A model generated the notes under the pieces. That model saw nothing but the letters and a program-made list of their open reading frames with translations. It was not told the origin of the DNA and did no database searches. DNA of 64,000 nucleotides from Brachionus koreanus (Eukaryota > Rotifera > Eurotatoria > Ploima > Brachionidae). Numbering within the stretch: the first letter of the stretch is position 1; each line of letters begins with the position of its first letter. The DNA lies in NCBI GenBank assembly GCA_016987375.1, contig PJRA01000198.1, forward strand, positions 776,404-840,403, given 5' to 3'. A program made the position numbers and the translations under genes. Shown piece by piece: positions 24,962-34,968 of this stretch.

Positions 24962-26614
24962 TTATTCAAAACATAAATTATTTGCTATTCTATCACATGT
25001 ATCACTTGCTTTCTCTTTTGTATTTTCGATTTTGGCCACTCTGGATCCAAATTGAATGGCTCTTTTCTGCAACCTTGAACAAAATTTAAGGCCAAATTTA
25101 TCTGCTGCCAATTTTCTTAATAAAAATTTTTCTCCCCACCCACGTTCTAACTTCATATTACATTTTTGCACCACTTTAAGTTCGTTCAAAAAACTGACCA
25201 CATCTTCGTCAAGAAATGGAAGACGAGACTCTTTGCCATGATCAGCTAAAATTCTATCATCTCTGCCCAAATTTCGGTCCGATATTCTATCCATTTCCAT
25301 CTTTAACTCATCGCAAAAAGACTTCATTCCATATCTTTCATATTTTGTTCTGTGTCTCGCATAGCCTGCTAGCTGTTCATCAGCCCCCATTCCAACTATA
25401 AGCACTTCGGCATTACTAATATAGTCAACATTTAATACTTTTCCCTTACCGCGACTGGCAAACCACAAAGCGCAACCAATACTGTCATCTAAAACAGTCT
25501 GATGAGGATACAATAGGTGTCTTATCAACTTATTTCGCTCACTTCTTAGCTCTTCAAGAGTCACATTTATCTCCACAAATTTCCAATCTCTTCTAGGGTT
25601 CAATTCCTTCAAAGATTTAAGTCCACTTAAACGGTCCGGTACCATAAATTCATCCTTAGCCCCAGGTTTTTCAAAAGCAATATTTATCAAATCAATTGAC
25701 TCATTTGCGGGTATGCATTCATCTACTAAAGCAGCAAGAACAGTAGAATCAACTCCACCTGAGAACAAAATTGCTATTTTAGAATGCTCACAATTATTTT
25801 TGCTTTCAACATTAAATTTAATATGATCATTTTGAGTGCATATTTTACATAAATTCGGAATATTTCTTACACGTCTAGACACGCTCTGTTTTAACATTAG
25901 ATAAAATTTTTCAACTATATCACAAGTAATAAAATTTTCATCAAATTCTTCATTTGAACTTTGATTAAATGGAACAACTGAATCGTTTAATAAAAAATCA
26001 GCTATAGTTAAATTTGACAAATAAATTTCATCAGCATTCTTGGTAGACCAAGGGTACAATGAAAGCTGAAAATTGATCATATCAAAACGGTAGACACCAT
26101 TTGCCTTGAGCTCCTGATATTCCGTTTTGTCATCAACATTATTTTTAACTGATGTCAAAGTTATTCCTTTTTGTTTTAAATTAATTAATAAACTCCGTCG
26201 GCCGAATCTATCCCGACCAAAGTAAAGGCTTTTTGTTTTTTGTTCATAAAAAATAAATCCATAAGGTCCTTTGATTGATTCGATTACTTTAAAAAAATTA
26301 TTTTGACTCAAACTTTTAAGTAAATTGGCAGCATCATTTTCATTTTTTTCTATCAGAACCAAATCACTTTGAAATATTTCTCCATTCCAAAGTAAAATAT
26401 TGCCGGTCTTGGCACATTTAAGAGGCTGGACAGTGACTTGATGATCTGGACCGCCTCTTAGAGACAAAACACTCGCAGCAAAATAGACTAAAAAACCATT
26501 GCATTCAACTATTTCATGACTAAATGAGTCAGGGCCTCGTTTTTTTAAAAGATCTAAATTAATGCTTGATATTTCATCCAGTTTGTTTAAAATAGTCAAA
26601 AAAATTCCGCACAT
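24962..26614 (-). CDS. ASNSD1: Asparagine synthetase domain-containing protein 1 (ASNSD1)
   Basis: A single-exon ORF of 550 residues. The N-terminal glutamine amidotransferase class II domain begins MCGI with Cys2 as the expected nucleophile, and has RGPDS (26-30), LSLRGG and NGEIF. The C-terminal ATP-pyrophosphatase domain carries the P-loop SGGVDS at 285-290 and GADEQLAGY, then LPFLDEDVV. The spacing and the C-terminal region fit ASNSD1 better than true asparagine synthetase; its cellular reaction is not well established. It is the last gene of a three-gene minus-strand cluster; only 76 bp separate its ATG from the UQCC2 stop codon, with an AATAAG just upstream that could be a trans-splice acceptor. 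Confidence 0.92.
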   Translation of the reverse strand: MCGIFLTILNKLDEISSINLDLLKKRGPDSFSHEIVECNGFLVYFAASVLSLRGGPDHQVTVQPLKCAKTGNILLWNGEIFQSDLVLIEKNENDAANLLKSLSQNNFFKVIESIKGPYGFIFYEQKTKSLYFGRDRFGRRSLLINLKQKGITLTSVKNNVDDKTEYQELKANGVYRFDMINFQLSLYPWSTKNADEIYLSNLTIADFLLNDSVVPFNQSSNEEFDENFITCDIVEKFYLMLKQSVSRRVRNIPNLCKICTQNDHIKFNVESKNNCEHSKIAILFSGGVDSTVLAALVDECIPANESIDLINIAFEKPGAKDEFMVPDRLSGLKSLKELNPRRDWKFVEINVTLEELRSERNKLIRHLLYPHQTVLDDSIGCALWFASRGKGKVLNVDYISNAEVLIVGMGADEQLAGYARHRTKYERYGMKSFCDELKMEMDRISDRNLGRDDRILADHGKESRLPFLDEDVVSFLNELKVVQKCNMKLERGWGEKFLLRKLAADKFGLKFCSRLQKRAIQFGSRVAKIENTKEKASDTCDRIANNLCFE

Positions 26615-26690
26615 TTTATCTTATTTATTTATTTTTTTTTAAATAAATTAAAAATTAAAATTTTTTTTAGACTTAATATTTTGAAATTTT

Positions 26691-27002
26691 TTAGTCTTTG
26701 TACATGTATTTCATAGCTTGATTGGATAAAGTAATTTTACATTGGTCTTTGCTAAGACCAAGTGAAGCTGTGCTGAGAAAGCGCGGATATTTCGTGGCAA
26801 ATTCATTGTTTGCTATTGGTTTCAAGTCATTTAAGACTTTGGTCCAATGGTTCACATCAATGTTGTCCGAAAATTCGCCTTTATTAAATGCATGAGTGAA
26901 TTTTTTTCTCAAATGTTCACCGAGGCATCGACCGCGCTTCGTAGCATCCACAGGCCAGTCTTTGAACAGAGTAATAAATTCTCGAAAGAGCTTTTGGGAC
27001 AT
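26691..27002 (-). CDS. UQCC2: Ubiquinol-cytochrome c reductase complex assembly factor 2 (UQCC2)
   Basis: A 103-residue single-exon protein. The N-terminal part matches the UQCC2/Cbp6 family: FREFITLFKDWPVDATKRGR followed by LGEHLRKKF, then KYPR and a GLSKDQCKITLS segment corresponding to GLSLEEYKLILS in vertebrates. UQCC2 works in the mitochondrial matrix with UQCC1 in stabilising cytochrome b during complex III assembly. It is somewhat shorter than the vertebrate protein (about 126 residues), missing the C-terminal tail. It lies between ASNSD1 and ACBD6 on the same strand, 89 bp after the ACBD6 stop. Confidence 0.9.
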   Translation of the reverse strand: MSQKLFREFITLFKDWPVDATKRGRCLGEHLRKKFTHAFNKGEFSDNIDVNHWTKVLNDLKPIANNEFATKYPRFLSTASLGLSKDQCKITLSNQAMKYMYKD

Positions 27003-27091
27003 GGCTTTTTAAAATAATTTTAAATTTTTTTTTTAAATAAATTTATTAAGCTGAATTACCAGCTTTAAATAAAAAAAAAAGAAATAAATTT

Positions 27092-27862
27092 TTATTTATC
27101 AAAAGCATCAAGAATATATTTATTTGTGCATATATCTTTGGCTGATTGTCCGTCTATGTCTTGAATAGAGGCATCAATTTTGCTCTCATTGAGTAAGATA
27201 CAAACGATATCAATATGTTCACAAGAAACTGCATAATGAAGACATGTTTGACCATCGACGTCTTGTAAATTAACATCAGCTTCTTTTTCTAGCAAAAATT
27301 TTACCATATTCGAATAGCCTCTATCACATGCCCACATAAGCAGAGTCATGCCATTTTCATCTGTTTGATTTAAATTCTTAGAGTTAATTAGCTTTTTCAT
27401 TTGATTAATATTCCCTGATTTACATACATCGAAACAGTCAGAGTTATCGATTACTTCATCGCTTTGGCCCATAGTGCTACAGCGAATACCAAATGTGCCT
27501 TTTTTATCAGCTTGACTTGAAGTATTGCACGAATCCCTCCAACAAGGCTGAATTGCATCCAATTTTTGTACATACTCATGTTTGCATTGATTTTGTGACA
27601 TCGAACTTCCCAATGATTTCCAGCTATCCCATTTTTTTTTTGCTTCAAAATTGAACAGACCCGACGGACGCTCACAATTGCACGGTCCTTCGGACACATA
27701 CTTGAATCTGGAATAGAGATAAAGCAAATTGTCTTGGCTTATTTGACTAACATTGTTGCGTACATAAATTGTTCCGTGTTCATATAATTCATCCAAAGGA
27801 CTTTTTACCTCCTGCTCTTCGTGTATGAATAAGTCATCATCATCAGTTAGACTTGAGCTCAT
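27092..27862 (-). CDS. ACBD6: Acyl-CoA-binding domain-containing protein 6 (ACBD6)
   Basis: A 256-residue single-exon protein. Residues about 25-110 form the acyl-CoA-binding domain, with LLYLYSRFKYVSEGPCNCERP and KKWDSWKSLG, which match the LYxxYKQ and KWxAWxxL signatures. Residues about 145-250 form ankyrin repeats (GMTLLMWACDRGYSNMVKFL and GQTCLHYAVSCEHIDIV), in the same order as vertebrate ACBD6. The protein binds long-chain acyl-CoA and has been linked to N-myristoylation. It is the first gene of the operon-like trio with UQCC2 and ASNSD1, so the promoter of the cluster should lie upstream of 27862. Confidence 0.94.
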   Translation of the reverse strand: MSSSLTDDDDLFIHEEQEVKSPLDELYEHGTIYVRNNVSQISQDNLLYLYSRFKYVSEGPCNCERPSGLFNFEAKKKWDSWKSLGSSMSQNQCKHEYVQKLDAIQPCWRDSCNTSSQADKKGTFGIRCSTMGQSDEVIDNSDCFDVCKSGNINQMKKLINSKNLNQTDENGMTLLMWACDRGYSNMVKFLLEKEADVNLQDVDGQTCLHYAVSCEHIDIVCILLNESKIDASIQDIDGQSAKDICTNKYILDAFDK

Positions 27863-29305
27863 TTTTTGTCAATTTATTTAAAAATTGGTTTAAAAAATTT
27901 TGACTTTCATTAATAATTTATCAAGTGTAACTAATATGAATGTTTTGAGCGATCTAAAAAAATTTAAAATTAAAATTATTAGAGCTTGATTAATTGATTG
28001 AATGATTTTAGGTTATAGTATAGTTTAATTTTATTTTGCAAGGCTTTTTAGTTTTAATAATTTATTTAAAATAGGTAATATTATCACTTAATTTATTGAA
28101 AATTTGAGTCCTTGTTTATTAGTGTATAAAGGCAACTTAGATAGTCAGAAAAAAATTTCAAATCTTAAATTAAAGTTAATCTAAATTATAATTCTTAATT
28201 TCAAATTAGAATAAAATATGATACAATAATTAAAAAATGTTTTTTGTGAAATTTTTAGAGGCATTTTTGAGATTTTGGTTTTAAATACTTTTAAATAAAT
28301 ATCCCTAGATCCTTAAGTTTAAAAAAAAAATAAAAAAGTTCCTTTATGAATGTGTTCATAATAAACTTAACAATAAAAAGATTAATCCTCTACTAAGTGA
28401 AAAAATGTGGTAAAGATGATATTAGTAGAAATTTAAATTTTAGAATAAAGTATTCATCTTTAACAGCTCAATTGATGCGGGACCAAAACGACAAAAAAAC
28501 TTTGTTTTGGCTCTGTTCTAAAAGTTGTTGTGACATTTTTATAGGATGAAAAAAATTGACCGAAAAAAGATGATTGTGTATCAAACTTTGTATTTGTTGA
28601 AAAGATTTAAATAAACAAATTTTGAATAAACTTTCAATAAAATTCAAATAACATTATTTGAAATCTAGTTTTTCAGTCTTTTTTATCTTTAAACTTAAAT
28701 ACATTGAAATATGAAAATTAATCGGAAAATAGGAAAATCAAAAACAGAGAATGGCAAGAACTAAATAGAATCATATGAGAAAAATGTAAAATATTTTTAT
28801 TTAACAAATAAATAAAAAAGAGAAAACTTTTTTATTTTTAACTAAAGAACTCTTATATAGATTTCAGACTTGTTTATAAGTCACAGTTTTAAATTTAAGT
28901 CAAAGTTATGACTTGACTTAAAAAGTAAAAAAAAAAAGATTTTAAGCCATTGACTTGACTAATGACTTTAACCAGTTTTTTAGATCCCTTTTTTAAAAAA
29001 ATTGAAACTTAAATATTTTTTGATAAAAATAAAATTTTATAAAACATTATTTAAAATTAAGCATTTTGTTTTTAATTCTTAAAAGTTTTAAAATGAAATA
29101 AAAAGAACTCTAATTTTTTTCTAAATTTTGTTCCATACTAATTTTTATTAAATTCAAAATAGAATATGTCTTATCACAGACATACTTTTTAAGATTCATA
29201 TAAATAAAAAATTTATAAGTTTTGATAAAATTTTATTACGTCAAAAAATATTCAAATTGGTAGTTATTATATAATTTTTTATCCGTTTTTTTATTTTCCA
29301 CATAT
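27863..29305. other. Intergenic, AT-rich, with AAGTCAAG-type repeats
   Basis: No gene is seen. Near 28865-28975 there is a cluster of short direct and inverted GACTTGACTT / AAGTCAAAGTC motifs beginning ACTTGTTTATAAGTCACA. The same start occurs at 52498, and similar motifs occur at 39580 and 57225-57660, which suggests a dispersed repeat family. Confidence 0.5.
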
Positions 29306-30226
29306 TTAATCATACTTTTTAAGGTCATTAATACTGAATGCATAAACAGTTCGCTCATCCTTTACGCCTGGAACAAAAACAAAACAAGACCATGAATAAA
29401 TTTTGCTCAATAAGCAATCATATTTATCGCAGGCCGATTGGGCTTCGTTATTAAAAACTGAAACTTGAAAAGTAACTCTACGGTAACCGAGAGATCTGAA
29501 GATGTTTATTGATGCTTTCTTAATGAAAGAGCGAGCTATTCTACGACGTCTATAGTCTTTGTGCACACATATTTCTTTAATGCAAACAGTTTCTAATTCA
29601 TCTTTTTGCTTTCCATAAATCAAAAATCCTACCATCTTTTTATTCTTATCATTTATTTTATTTTCAAAATCAGACAAATCTGAGTCTAAATCAGATATAT
29701 CAATGTCTTCTAAATCAATTTCTTCAATTGATTTTTCCTCCTTTAGGAACGCCACAAGAACACCTTGATTTTTGCGTCTTAATTCATCTGACTTGAATTT
29801 GTAATAAATTGTTTCAGTTTGGCTCAAAAGTTCCATTTCGTTTATGTTATAGTTGTGGTTTGATCTTTTGTATCTATTGACTCTCCAAATCAAATAAAGA
29901 GTAACTAACAGTGGAGGCAGGCACATGCCGACCATTTTAGAATTGAAAATAGTCAAGCTAATAGCCAAAACGAGGCCAGTAATAGCGTAAGTAAACCAGC
30001 AGCGAAAAACCGCTCTGTAAACACTAATGTAATAATCGCGACGAAAATCAGAAATAATTCTTATCAAGTCGTATTTGTCTTCATTTTTAAAATCGCGTAT
30101 GCTCAATTGACTCTCTTTTATTGGTTTTGTTGATGCTTTACTTTCTAATTTTGGCTGAGAGATTTTTTTTTTTGGCTTTTTTTTATTATTGATTAAATTC
30201 TTAATTTTTTGCTGGTGAGAATCCAT
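29306..30226 (-). CDS. Membrane-anchored GNAT N-acetyltransferase, NAT8-like
   Basis: A 306-residue single-exon protein. A Lys-rich N-terminus is followed by the segment IRDFKNEDKYDLIRI and two adjacent hydrophobic spans at about 72-115, which form a hairpin anchor. The C-terminal half is a GNAT fold: the acetyl-CoA loop reads VHKDYRRRRIARSF, then LGYRRVTFQVS and NNEAQSACDKY. This order (short N-terminal lead, membrane hairpin, GNAT) is that of the NAT8 family, ER/Golgi enzymes that acetylate cysteine conjugates or lysines. An acidic insert (about 168-195) interrupts the domain. The substrate cannot be inferred. EMC4 lies 241 bp upstream on the same strand. Confidence 0.75.
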   Translation of the reverse strand: MDSHQQKIKNLINNKKKPKKKISQPKLESKASTKPIKESQLSIRDFKNEDKYDLIRIISDFRRDYYISVYRAVFRCWFTYAITGLVLAISLTIFNSKMVGMCLPPLLVTLYLIWRVNRYKRSNHNYNINEMELLSQTETIYYKFKSDELRRKNQGVLVAFLKEEKSIEEIDLEDIDISDLDSDLSDFENKINDKNKKMVGFLIYGKQKDELETVCIKEICVHKDYRRRRIARSFIKKASINIFRSLGYRRVTFQVSVFNNEAQSACDKYDCLLSKIYSWSCFVFVPGVKDERTVYAFSINDLKKYD

Positions 30227-30467
30227 TTCAGTTTATCGACTAAAAGCTGCATTGCCTCTAAATCTAATTCAGTTTGTCTAATTATAAACTTAAAAAATTC
30301 ATACAAATTTTTTTAATAATATATAGATTATTAATTCAATGAAATATTTCACTAAATTATAATTTTTTTTTTAAAGACAATTTTTTGTGCAACATACTCA
30401 AATTGATTAGTTTGAAATTTTATTAATAAAAAAAATGATGTTGAATAATAAAAAGAAAGGTTTGACT

Positions 30468-31019
30468 TTAATTAAGAGAAAATCCACCAAAAGAATATTC
30501 CATTCGTTCTTGAGGGTTGGCGAAGGCCAGCCAGTCGGAGGCGTAAGTAGGCAAAAGCCCCATCGAGTGACATTTGTAAAGAGCTATGGCCAAGTTGACT
30601 AAATTTCCCAATAGATAAACTAACTTTTGTATAATTGAGTTTTGCCCGCTCTCGATGGTCTCAAACGCCTTGGACATGGCAAACATTGACTGTATGGGCC
30701 GAAATAAAAGCATACCGACAAACATAATCGGAAACAGAGCGATAGAATTTCCAGCCATCCAACTTATCATCATGTTCATTGGGACTTGTTTTAGAGGACC
30801 GGTGGCAATGTCCCATGATCTCATGCCTATCAATCTGTTTCCTTCTTCTTGGTTGGTCGTATCGGACAATGTTTTGTCTGTATAGCCGGCCGGCTGAATG
30901 TTTTCTATCTGATTTGCTACAGAAAATTTTTCCGGCTTTCGATTTAAATCAATGAACCATTTTCGCTGTTTGAATGACTTTGAAGAAGATGATATTTGTC
31001 CACTAGTCATTGAATTCAT
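30468..31019 (-). CDS. EMC4: ER membrane protein complex subunit 4 (EMC4)
   Basis: A 183-residue single-exon protein. It has the family core WDIATGPLKQVPMNMMISWMAGNSIALFPIM, here split over about residues 89-120, two membrane spans, and the C-terminal LLPTYASDWLAFANPQERMEYS that is highly conserved in EMC4/TMEM85. EMC4 is a subunit of the ER membrane complex that inserts tail-anchored and multipass proteins. The start ATG at 31019 gives a polar N-terminus of normal length. It is divergent from the + strand gene at 31686. Confidence 0.95.
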   Translation of the reverse strand: MNSMTSGQISSSSKSFKQRKWFIDLNRKPEKFSVANQIENIQPAGYTDKTLSDTTNQEEGNRLIGMRSWDIATGPLKQVPMNMMISWMAGNSIALFPIMFVGMLLFRPIQSMFAMSKAFETIESGQNSIIQKLVYLLGNLVNLAIALYKCHSMGLLPTYASDWLAFANPQERMEYSFGGFSLN

Positions 31020-31685
31020 TTTATTTTTTATTAGAATATAAATTAAAATAAAAATGTTTCTTTATTAGTTGTTCATTCAGGTAGTTTACTTTGATTAAAA
31101 ATTTTACTTTCAAAATTAACTTAAAATTTGTTTTGAATAACCAGATCAGAATGTTTAGAATTTGGTTTTAAATTTTAAATAAAAATCATTTTTTTCAGCA
31201 AAGTAAATAGAACATTATTCAAAATATGATAAATCTTTAGCATCATGATTGAAAAAAAAATCGATGCAAATTAAAAAGATAAATTTTTAAAATTGAAAAA
31301 TTTTTTAAAGCAAAAATTTTGCATACATTAAATTCAATGAAAAAATTTCTAAAATTAAAAAATAATTTAAAATTTTGTAATCTGACAGTTGAAGATGCCT
31401 TGAATGGTATTGATATTATTCAAAGTTGCAAGTATCTTCAAACAGTTGAAAAATCGGCTTGAAAAAAAATCCACTTCTCAGTCGACAATTAGTTCAAAAA
31501 TCAAAAAAAAATTTTAAATGAAGTTAAAAAAATGTAAGAAAAAATTTAAAAAAATTTATAATTTTTTTTAATAAAATTTTTAAAAATTTTAAATTATCAT
31601 CTAAATCTCTCGGAGCTAAAAATCCGTTTATTAAATCGATTAGTTTATTAATTTTTAACTTTTATTTTAAAAATTTTCTATTAGC
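31020..31685. promoter_or_regulatory. Divergent intergenic region between EMC4 and the CXC-tail gene
   Basis: A 666-bp AT-rich interval between two outward-facing genes, so it should hold both promoters. No clear core elements could be assigned. Confidence 0.4.
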
Positions 31686-32571
31686 ATGCAGTCTTGTTGC
31701 GCTCTACCTCAAGCAAAACAAACTCCAACCAGTTTTTTTTCAATTGAACATGATAATTTAAGACTAAAAGAAGAAAACAGGAAGCTTAAAGAAGAAAATG
31801 AACGCTTAAAAGAAAATTTAAAAAATTTAGTCTTCCATAGCGACGAAATGACAAAATTGCTTAAAAATTTAAGCTTGGAACCAGAGAATAAAGTGAGCTT
31901 GAATTCAGTTCAACCAAGCGTAAAAAAAAATCCGTACGATGAATATGAAAATAGGCCAGTTAAGAATCATTTGAGCATGAATCATGAATGGGACTGGGAA
32001 AGCAAGCCGATTAAGCCAGCTTCAATTTTAATCAATCAGTCGAGTGCGGATTATCAAAGAAGAAGATCAAAATCTGTTTGCTTTGGTGAAAGAAACTTGA
32101 TCCACGAATTAATTGAAATTGAAAATAATCGTTCAGCGAATGAGTCTGAAGCGAATATTGAATCTGAAATGCTAAACAAACAAAAAGATAAGAGATTTGA
32201 CTCCAGTGAGGAAGAAAACTTAAAAAAAGAAAGACCGTCTAAAAAAGTCAAGTCGGGCAAAGGTGCCTCAAAATCAACTACCAATAAAGTTGTTTCCAAA
32301 ATAGCTATTCAATCAAGAAAATATAATTTGGACACATCTAGCGAGTCTAATCAAAATGATTCCAAGAGTGAAATTCAAAATGAAAAGCCAGGTAAAAATA
32401 AAATGTTCGATTAAAGTTATGTTTTAATTTAATTTTTGTTTATAAGTTCAATTGTCGAATAATAAATGTAACTGCAATGGAGATTGCTTGACTAATCGAT
32501 GTAGCTGCAAAAAATCTATGACTGGTTGCAGTTCAAGATGTCACAATGGCAATCCTTGCAAAAACTGTTAA
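31686..32571 (+). CDS. Coiled-coil protein with C-terminal Cys-rich CXC-type tail
   Basis: Exon 1 is 31686-32391 and exon 2 is 32447-32571; the phase-1 join gives 276 residues. Residues about 20-60 form a heptad-rich coil (NLRLKEENRKLKEENERLKE), and the middle is polar, basic and Ser-rich. Exon 2 encodes a Cys cluster of the pattern CxCxGxCxTxRCxCxK...CxxxCHxGxPCxNC. This resembles the CXC repeat of tesmin/TSO1-like proteins and the Cys-rich C-terminus of chromokinesin KIF4, but there is no motor domain and only one CXC unit. It may bind DNA or metal. Without exon 2 the ORF would end 8 codons past the donor, so the splice is inferred from phase and the Cys pattern. Confidence 0.65.
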
Positions 32572-32784
32572 GATTTTTAAATTAAGAAAAATGTTTTTTT
32601 AAAAATAAAAAATTAAATTCTTTGAAAGTGAATCAAATTTTTGTATTCTGGAAAATAGATTTTTTTCTATAATAAAAAATAGTTTTTCATTTTGATTTTA
32701 AATTTTAAATTTAATTTAATTAAAAGCATTCGAACGCTTTAGAAAATATTAAATTTTATTTTAAACAAATTTTATAAATAAAGA

Positions 32785-33756
32785 ATGAAACGAAATGTTC
32801 GGAGTCATGAAGAACAAAGACTGTGGTCAATAAAGAAAAATCAAGAGACTCGGACATCAAAAAAATTATTTTTTTTTAATTTTTTATTTTTGAAACTAAA
32901 ACAAAATTTAAAATTAAAATCTAATTTGATTTTCTTCTTAATTGGTCTAGTTACTAGCAATTATTCTTTTACAATTTTATTTCCAGACTTAACTGAACCA
33001 TCTGCTCATAACTTGACAAAATCAGCGGATCACAAGCTAGCAGTTGTAGTGCCATTCAGAGACAGATTCGATGAATTACTTTTGTTCGTTCCACATATAT
33101 CAAAATTTCTAAATACAAAGTCAATAAGTTTCAAAATTTTCGTAATAAACCAAGTGGACAATTATCGTTTTAATCGTGCTTCACTCATAAATGTTGGTTT
33201 TTTAATTTCTATGAAAGAGTGTGATTACATGGCAATGCACGATGTAGATCTGCTTCCTTTGAATGAAAAACTTGACTATTCATATCCATCCGTAGGTCCG
33301 TTTCATGTTAGCAGTCCAGGCTTACATCCTGAGTACAACTATTCTACTTTTATTGGAGGCATATTGATTATTAATAAAGAAGATTTTATTCTTACAAATG
33401 GGATGAGTAATAGATACTGGGGTTGGGGAAGAGAAGATGATGAATTTTATATAAGGCTTCGAAAAGCAAATATTACTGTACAAAGACCGGATTTAAAAGA
33501 TTTTACCACTGGTAACAAATATACATTCTTGAATAACCATGATGAAAACAAGAGAAAAAGAGACAAGAAACGTTTTTTGAAGCAGAAAAAAGAATCATTA
33601 GTCCATGACGAGACTGGTTTGAACACTATTCAATATAGAATACATGAAATTAAAGATATGTTTATTGACAAATTCTCATGTTCAATTGTTAATGTAGAGC
33701 TATTTTGTGACAGATATGACACACATTGGTGTAATATGGATTATCAATTTTTATGA
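32785..33756 (+). CDS. B4GALT7: Xylosylprotein beta-1,4-galactosyltransferase 7 (B4GALT7)
   Basis: A 323-residue single-exon type II Golgi enzyme that adds the first galactose of the glycosaminoglycan linker tetrasaccharide on proteoglycans. A basic cytosolic N-terminus is followed by a membrane span (about 44-66). The catalytic domain shows VVVPFRDRFDELL (88-100), FNRASLINVGF (129-139), the metal-binding DVD at 153-155 (MHDVDLLPLN), the GGILII strand and WGWGREDDEF (212-221), all diagnostic of family GT7 and of B4GALT7. From base 33207 (residue 141) onward the DNA is repeated in inverted orientation at 38134-38683. Confidence 0.96.
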   Translation: MKRNVRSHEEQRLWSIKKNQETRTSKKLFFFNFLFLKLKQNLKLKSNLIFFLIGLVTSNYSFTILFPDLTEPSAHNLTKSADHKLAVVVPFRDRFDELLLFVPHISKFLNTKSISFKIFVINQVDNYRFNRASLINVGFLISMKECDYMAMHDVDLLPLNEKLDYSYPSVGPFHVSSPGLHPEYNYSTFIGGILIINKEDFILTNGMSNRYWGWGREDDEFYIRLRKANITVQRPDLKDFTTGNKYTFLNNHDENKRKRDKKRFLKQKKESLVHDETGLNTIQYRIHEIKDMFIDKFSCSIVNVELFCDRYDTHWCNMDYQFL

Positions 33757-34914
33757 AGTTAATTTGAGTTAATTTTGAAAAATATTTAAAATTTATGTAG
33801 TAAATGGTTTTTTTTGATGGTTGACAAAATAACTCGAGGCTTTAATTATTTAAATAAAATTATTTCTAGAATAATTTTCTCTTCTAAAATGTTTGAATAT
33901 GATTTTAATAAAAAGGTAATTAGAGGTGAACAATTATTTTTTCAAATTTATTTATATTTTCTAAATAATTGTGTTTGTTTCCAAAAATTATAGAAGAAAA
34001 CATTTTAGATTTAATTTGTAAGCAAAATTGTCTAGATTTTTTTTTACTACATTAAAAAATGGCTGAACAAATACTTGATTCAAGTTCTATGTTAATATGC
34101 GGAGGAACAAGTTCTGAAAAAGATGCTGACGAAACAGTTCAAGCATTAGTCGATGAAGTAACTTTTTAGAAAACTATTTCTTACGATATCTAAATATTTA
34201 ATAGTTAGCCCAAAACATTGCTCAGCATTCTGGTAAAGAATACCCTCATTTAAGAGCAATATCTTTTAAATCTCAGATGGTATCAGGCACGAATTATTTT
34301 GTAAAAGTAAGGAAATACTTGCTTGAGAAAATTCTAAATTTGTAAACTTTAGATTGATGCAGGTGGTGAGTACATTCATGCGAGAATTTATCAAAAGGAT
34401 ATGGGGCAATCAGGTCAGAAATCGGACTTTTCAAATTTTTTAACTTTTCTATAGTGATTCTTGTAGATCTTGACGAGCTGATTCTAAATATATGAATAAT
34501 TTGATTCCTGGATTATTAGTTTATGAATTACAGCTCTTGGAAGTTTTTAAGGGTGTTTTAGGGTTTTAGGTCATATCTCGGCCATACTTTATCGATTTTC
34601 CTTAAATTATATACCAAAATGTTCAGAACAGAAAGATAAATCTAAAAATTATAAAATGAACTTAGGAAAATTTCTTGAAAAATTAATTTTCCCTGAAAAA
34701 CCTAAAATTTGCTATGCCTGACTTTGGACCCCTCGGGTACCCCCATGTCAAATGACACCCCATAAAAAAAAAATTTTTTTTTTTCGGATTGCTCAATGTC
34801 TAAAACATACTAAAAAATCATATCCTGCATTGAAACTCTTCTTGGTCAACTTAAATTTCTTATAAAGGTTTAGTTTAACTATTAGTTTAATATAAAGAAA
34901 AGTCAAATAAAAAA
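33207..34914 (+). repeat. Left arm of a 1.7-kb inverted repeat (palindrome)
   Basis: This arm matches the reverse complement of 36976-38683. Paired positions sum to 71890 at every point checked (B4GALT7 ATG codon 143 and stop, cystatin start and stop, and the inner end), so there is no net indel over 1708 bp, and no mismatch was seen. The arm covers the 3' part of B4GALT7, the whole cystatin gene and about 420 bp that may be the terminal repeat of the transposon in the loop. Confidence 0.93.
34059..34495 (+). CDS. Stefin-type cystatin (cystatin B-like cysteine protease inhibitor)
   Basis: Four exons (34059-34157, 34205-34306, 34353-34413, 34455-34495) join in phase into 100 residues, the normal size of a stefin. 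The N-terminal MLICGGTS matches the MMCGGTS start with its protease-binding Gly. QMVSGTNYFVKI is the QxVxG hairpin loop of family I25. The C-terminal segment ends VDLDELILNI where stefins have KHDELTYF, so that end is divergent. No signal peptide is present, as expected for a cytosolic inhibitor of cathepsins. The introns are only 47, 46 and 41 bp. The gene lies wholly inside the left palindrome arm and has an inverted twin. Confidence 0.87.
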
Positions 34915-34968
34915 CAAGTTGGTTTGAAAGGAAATTTTTTTTTTATATTTTTTTATTTATTAATTGAT

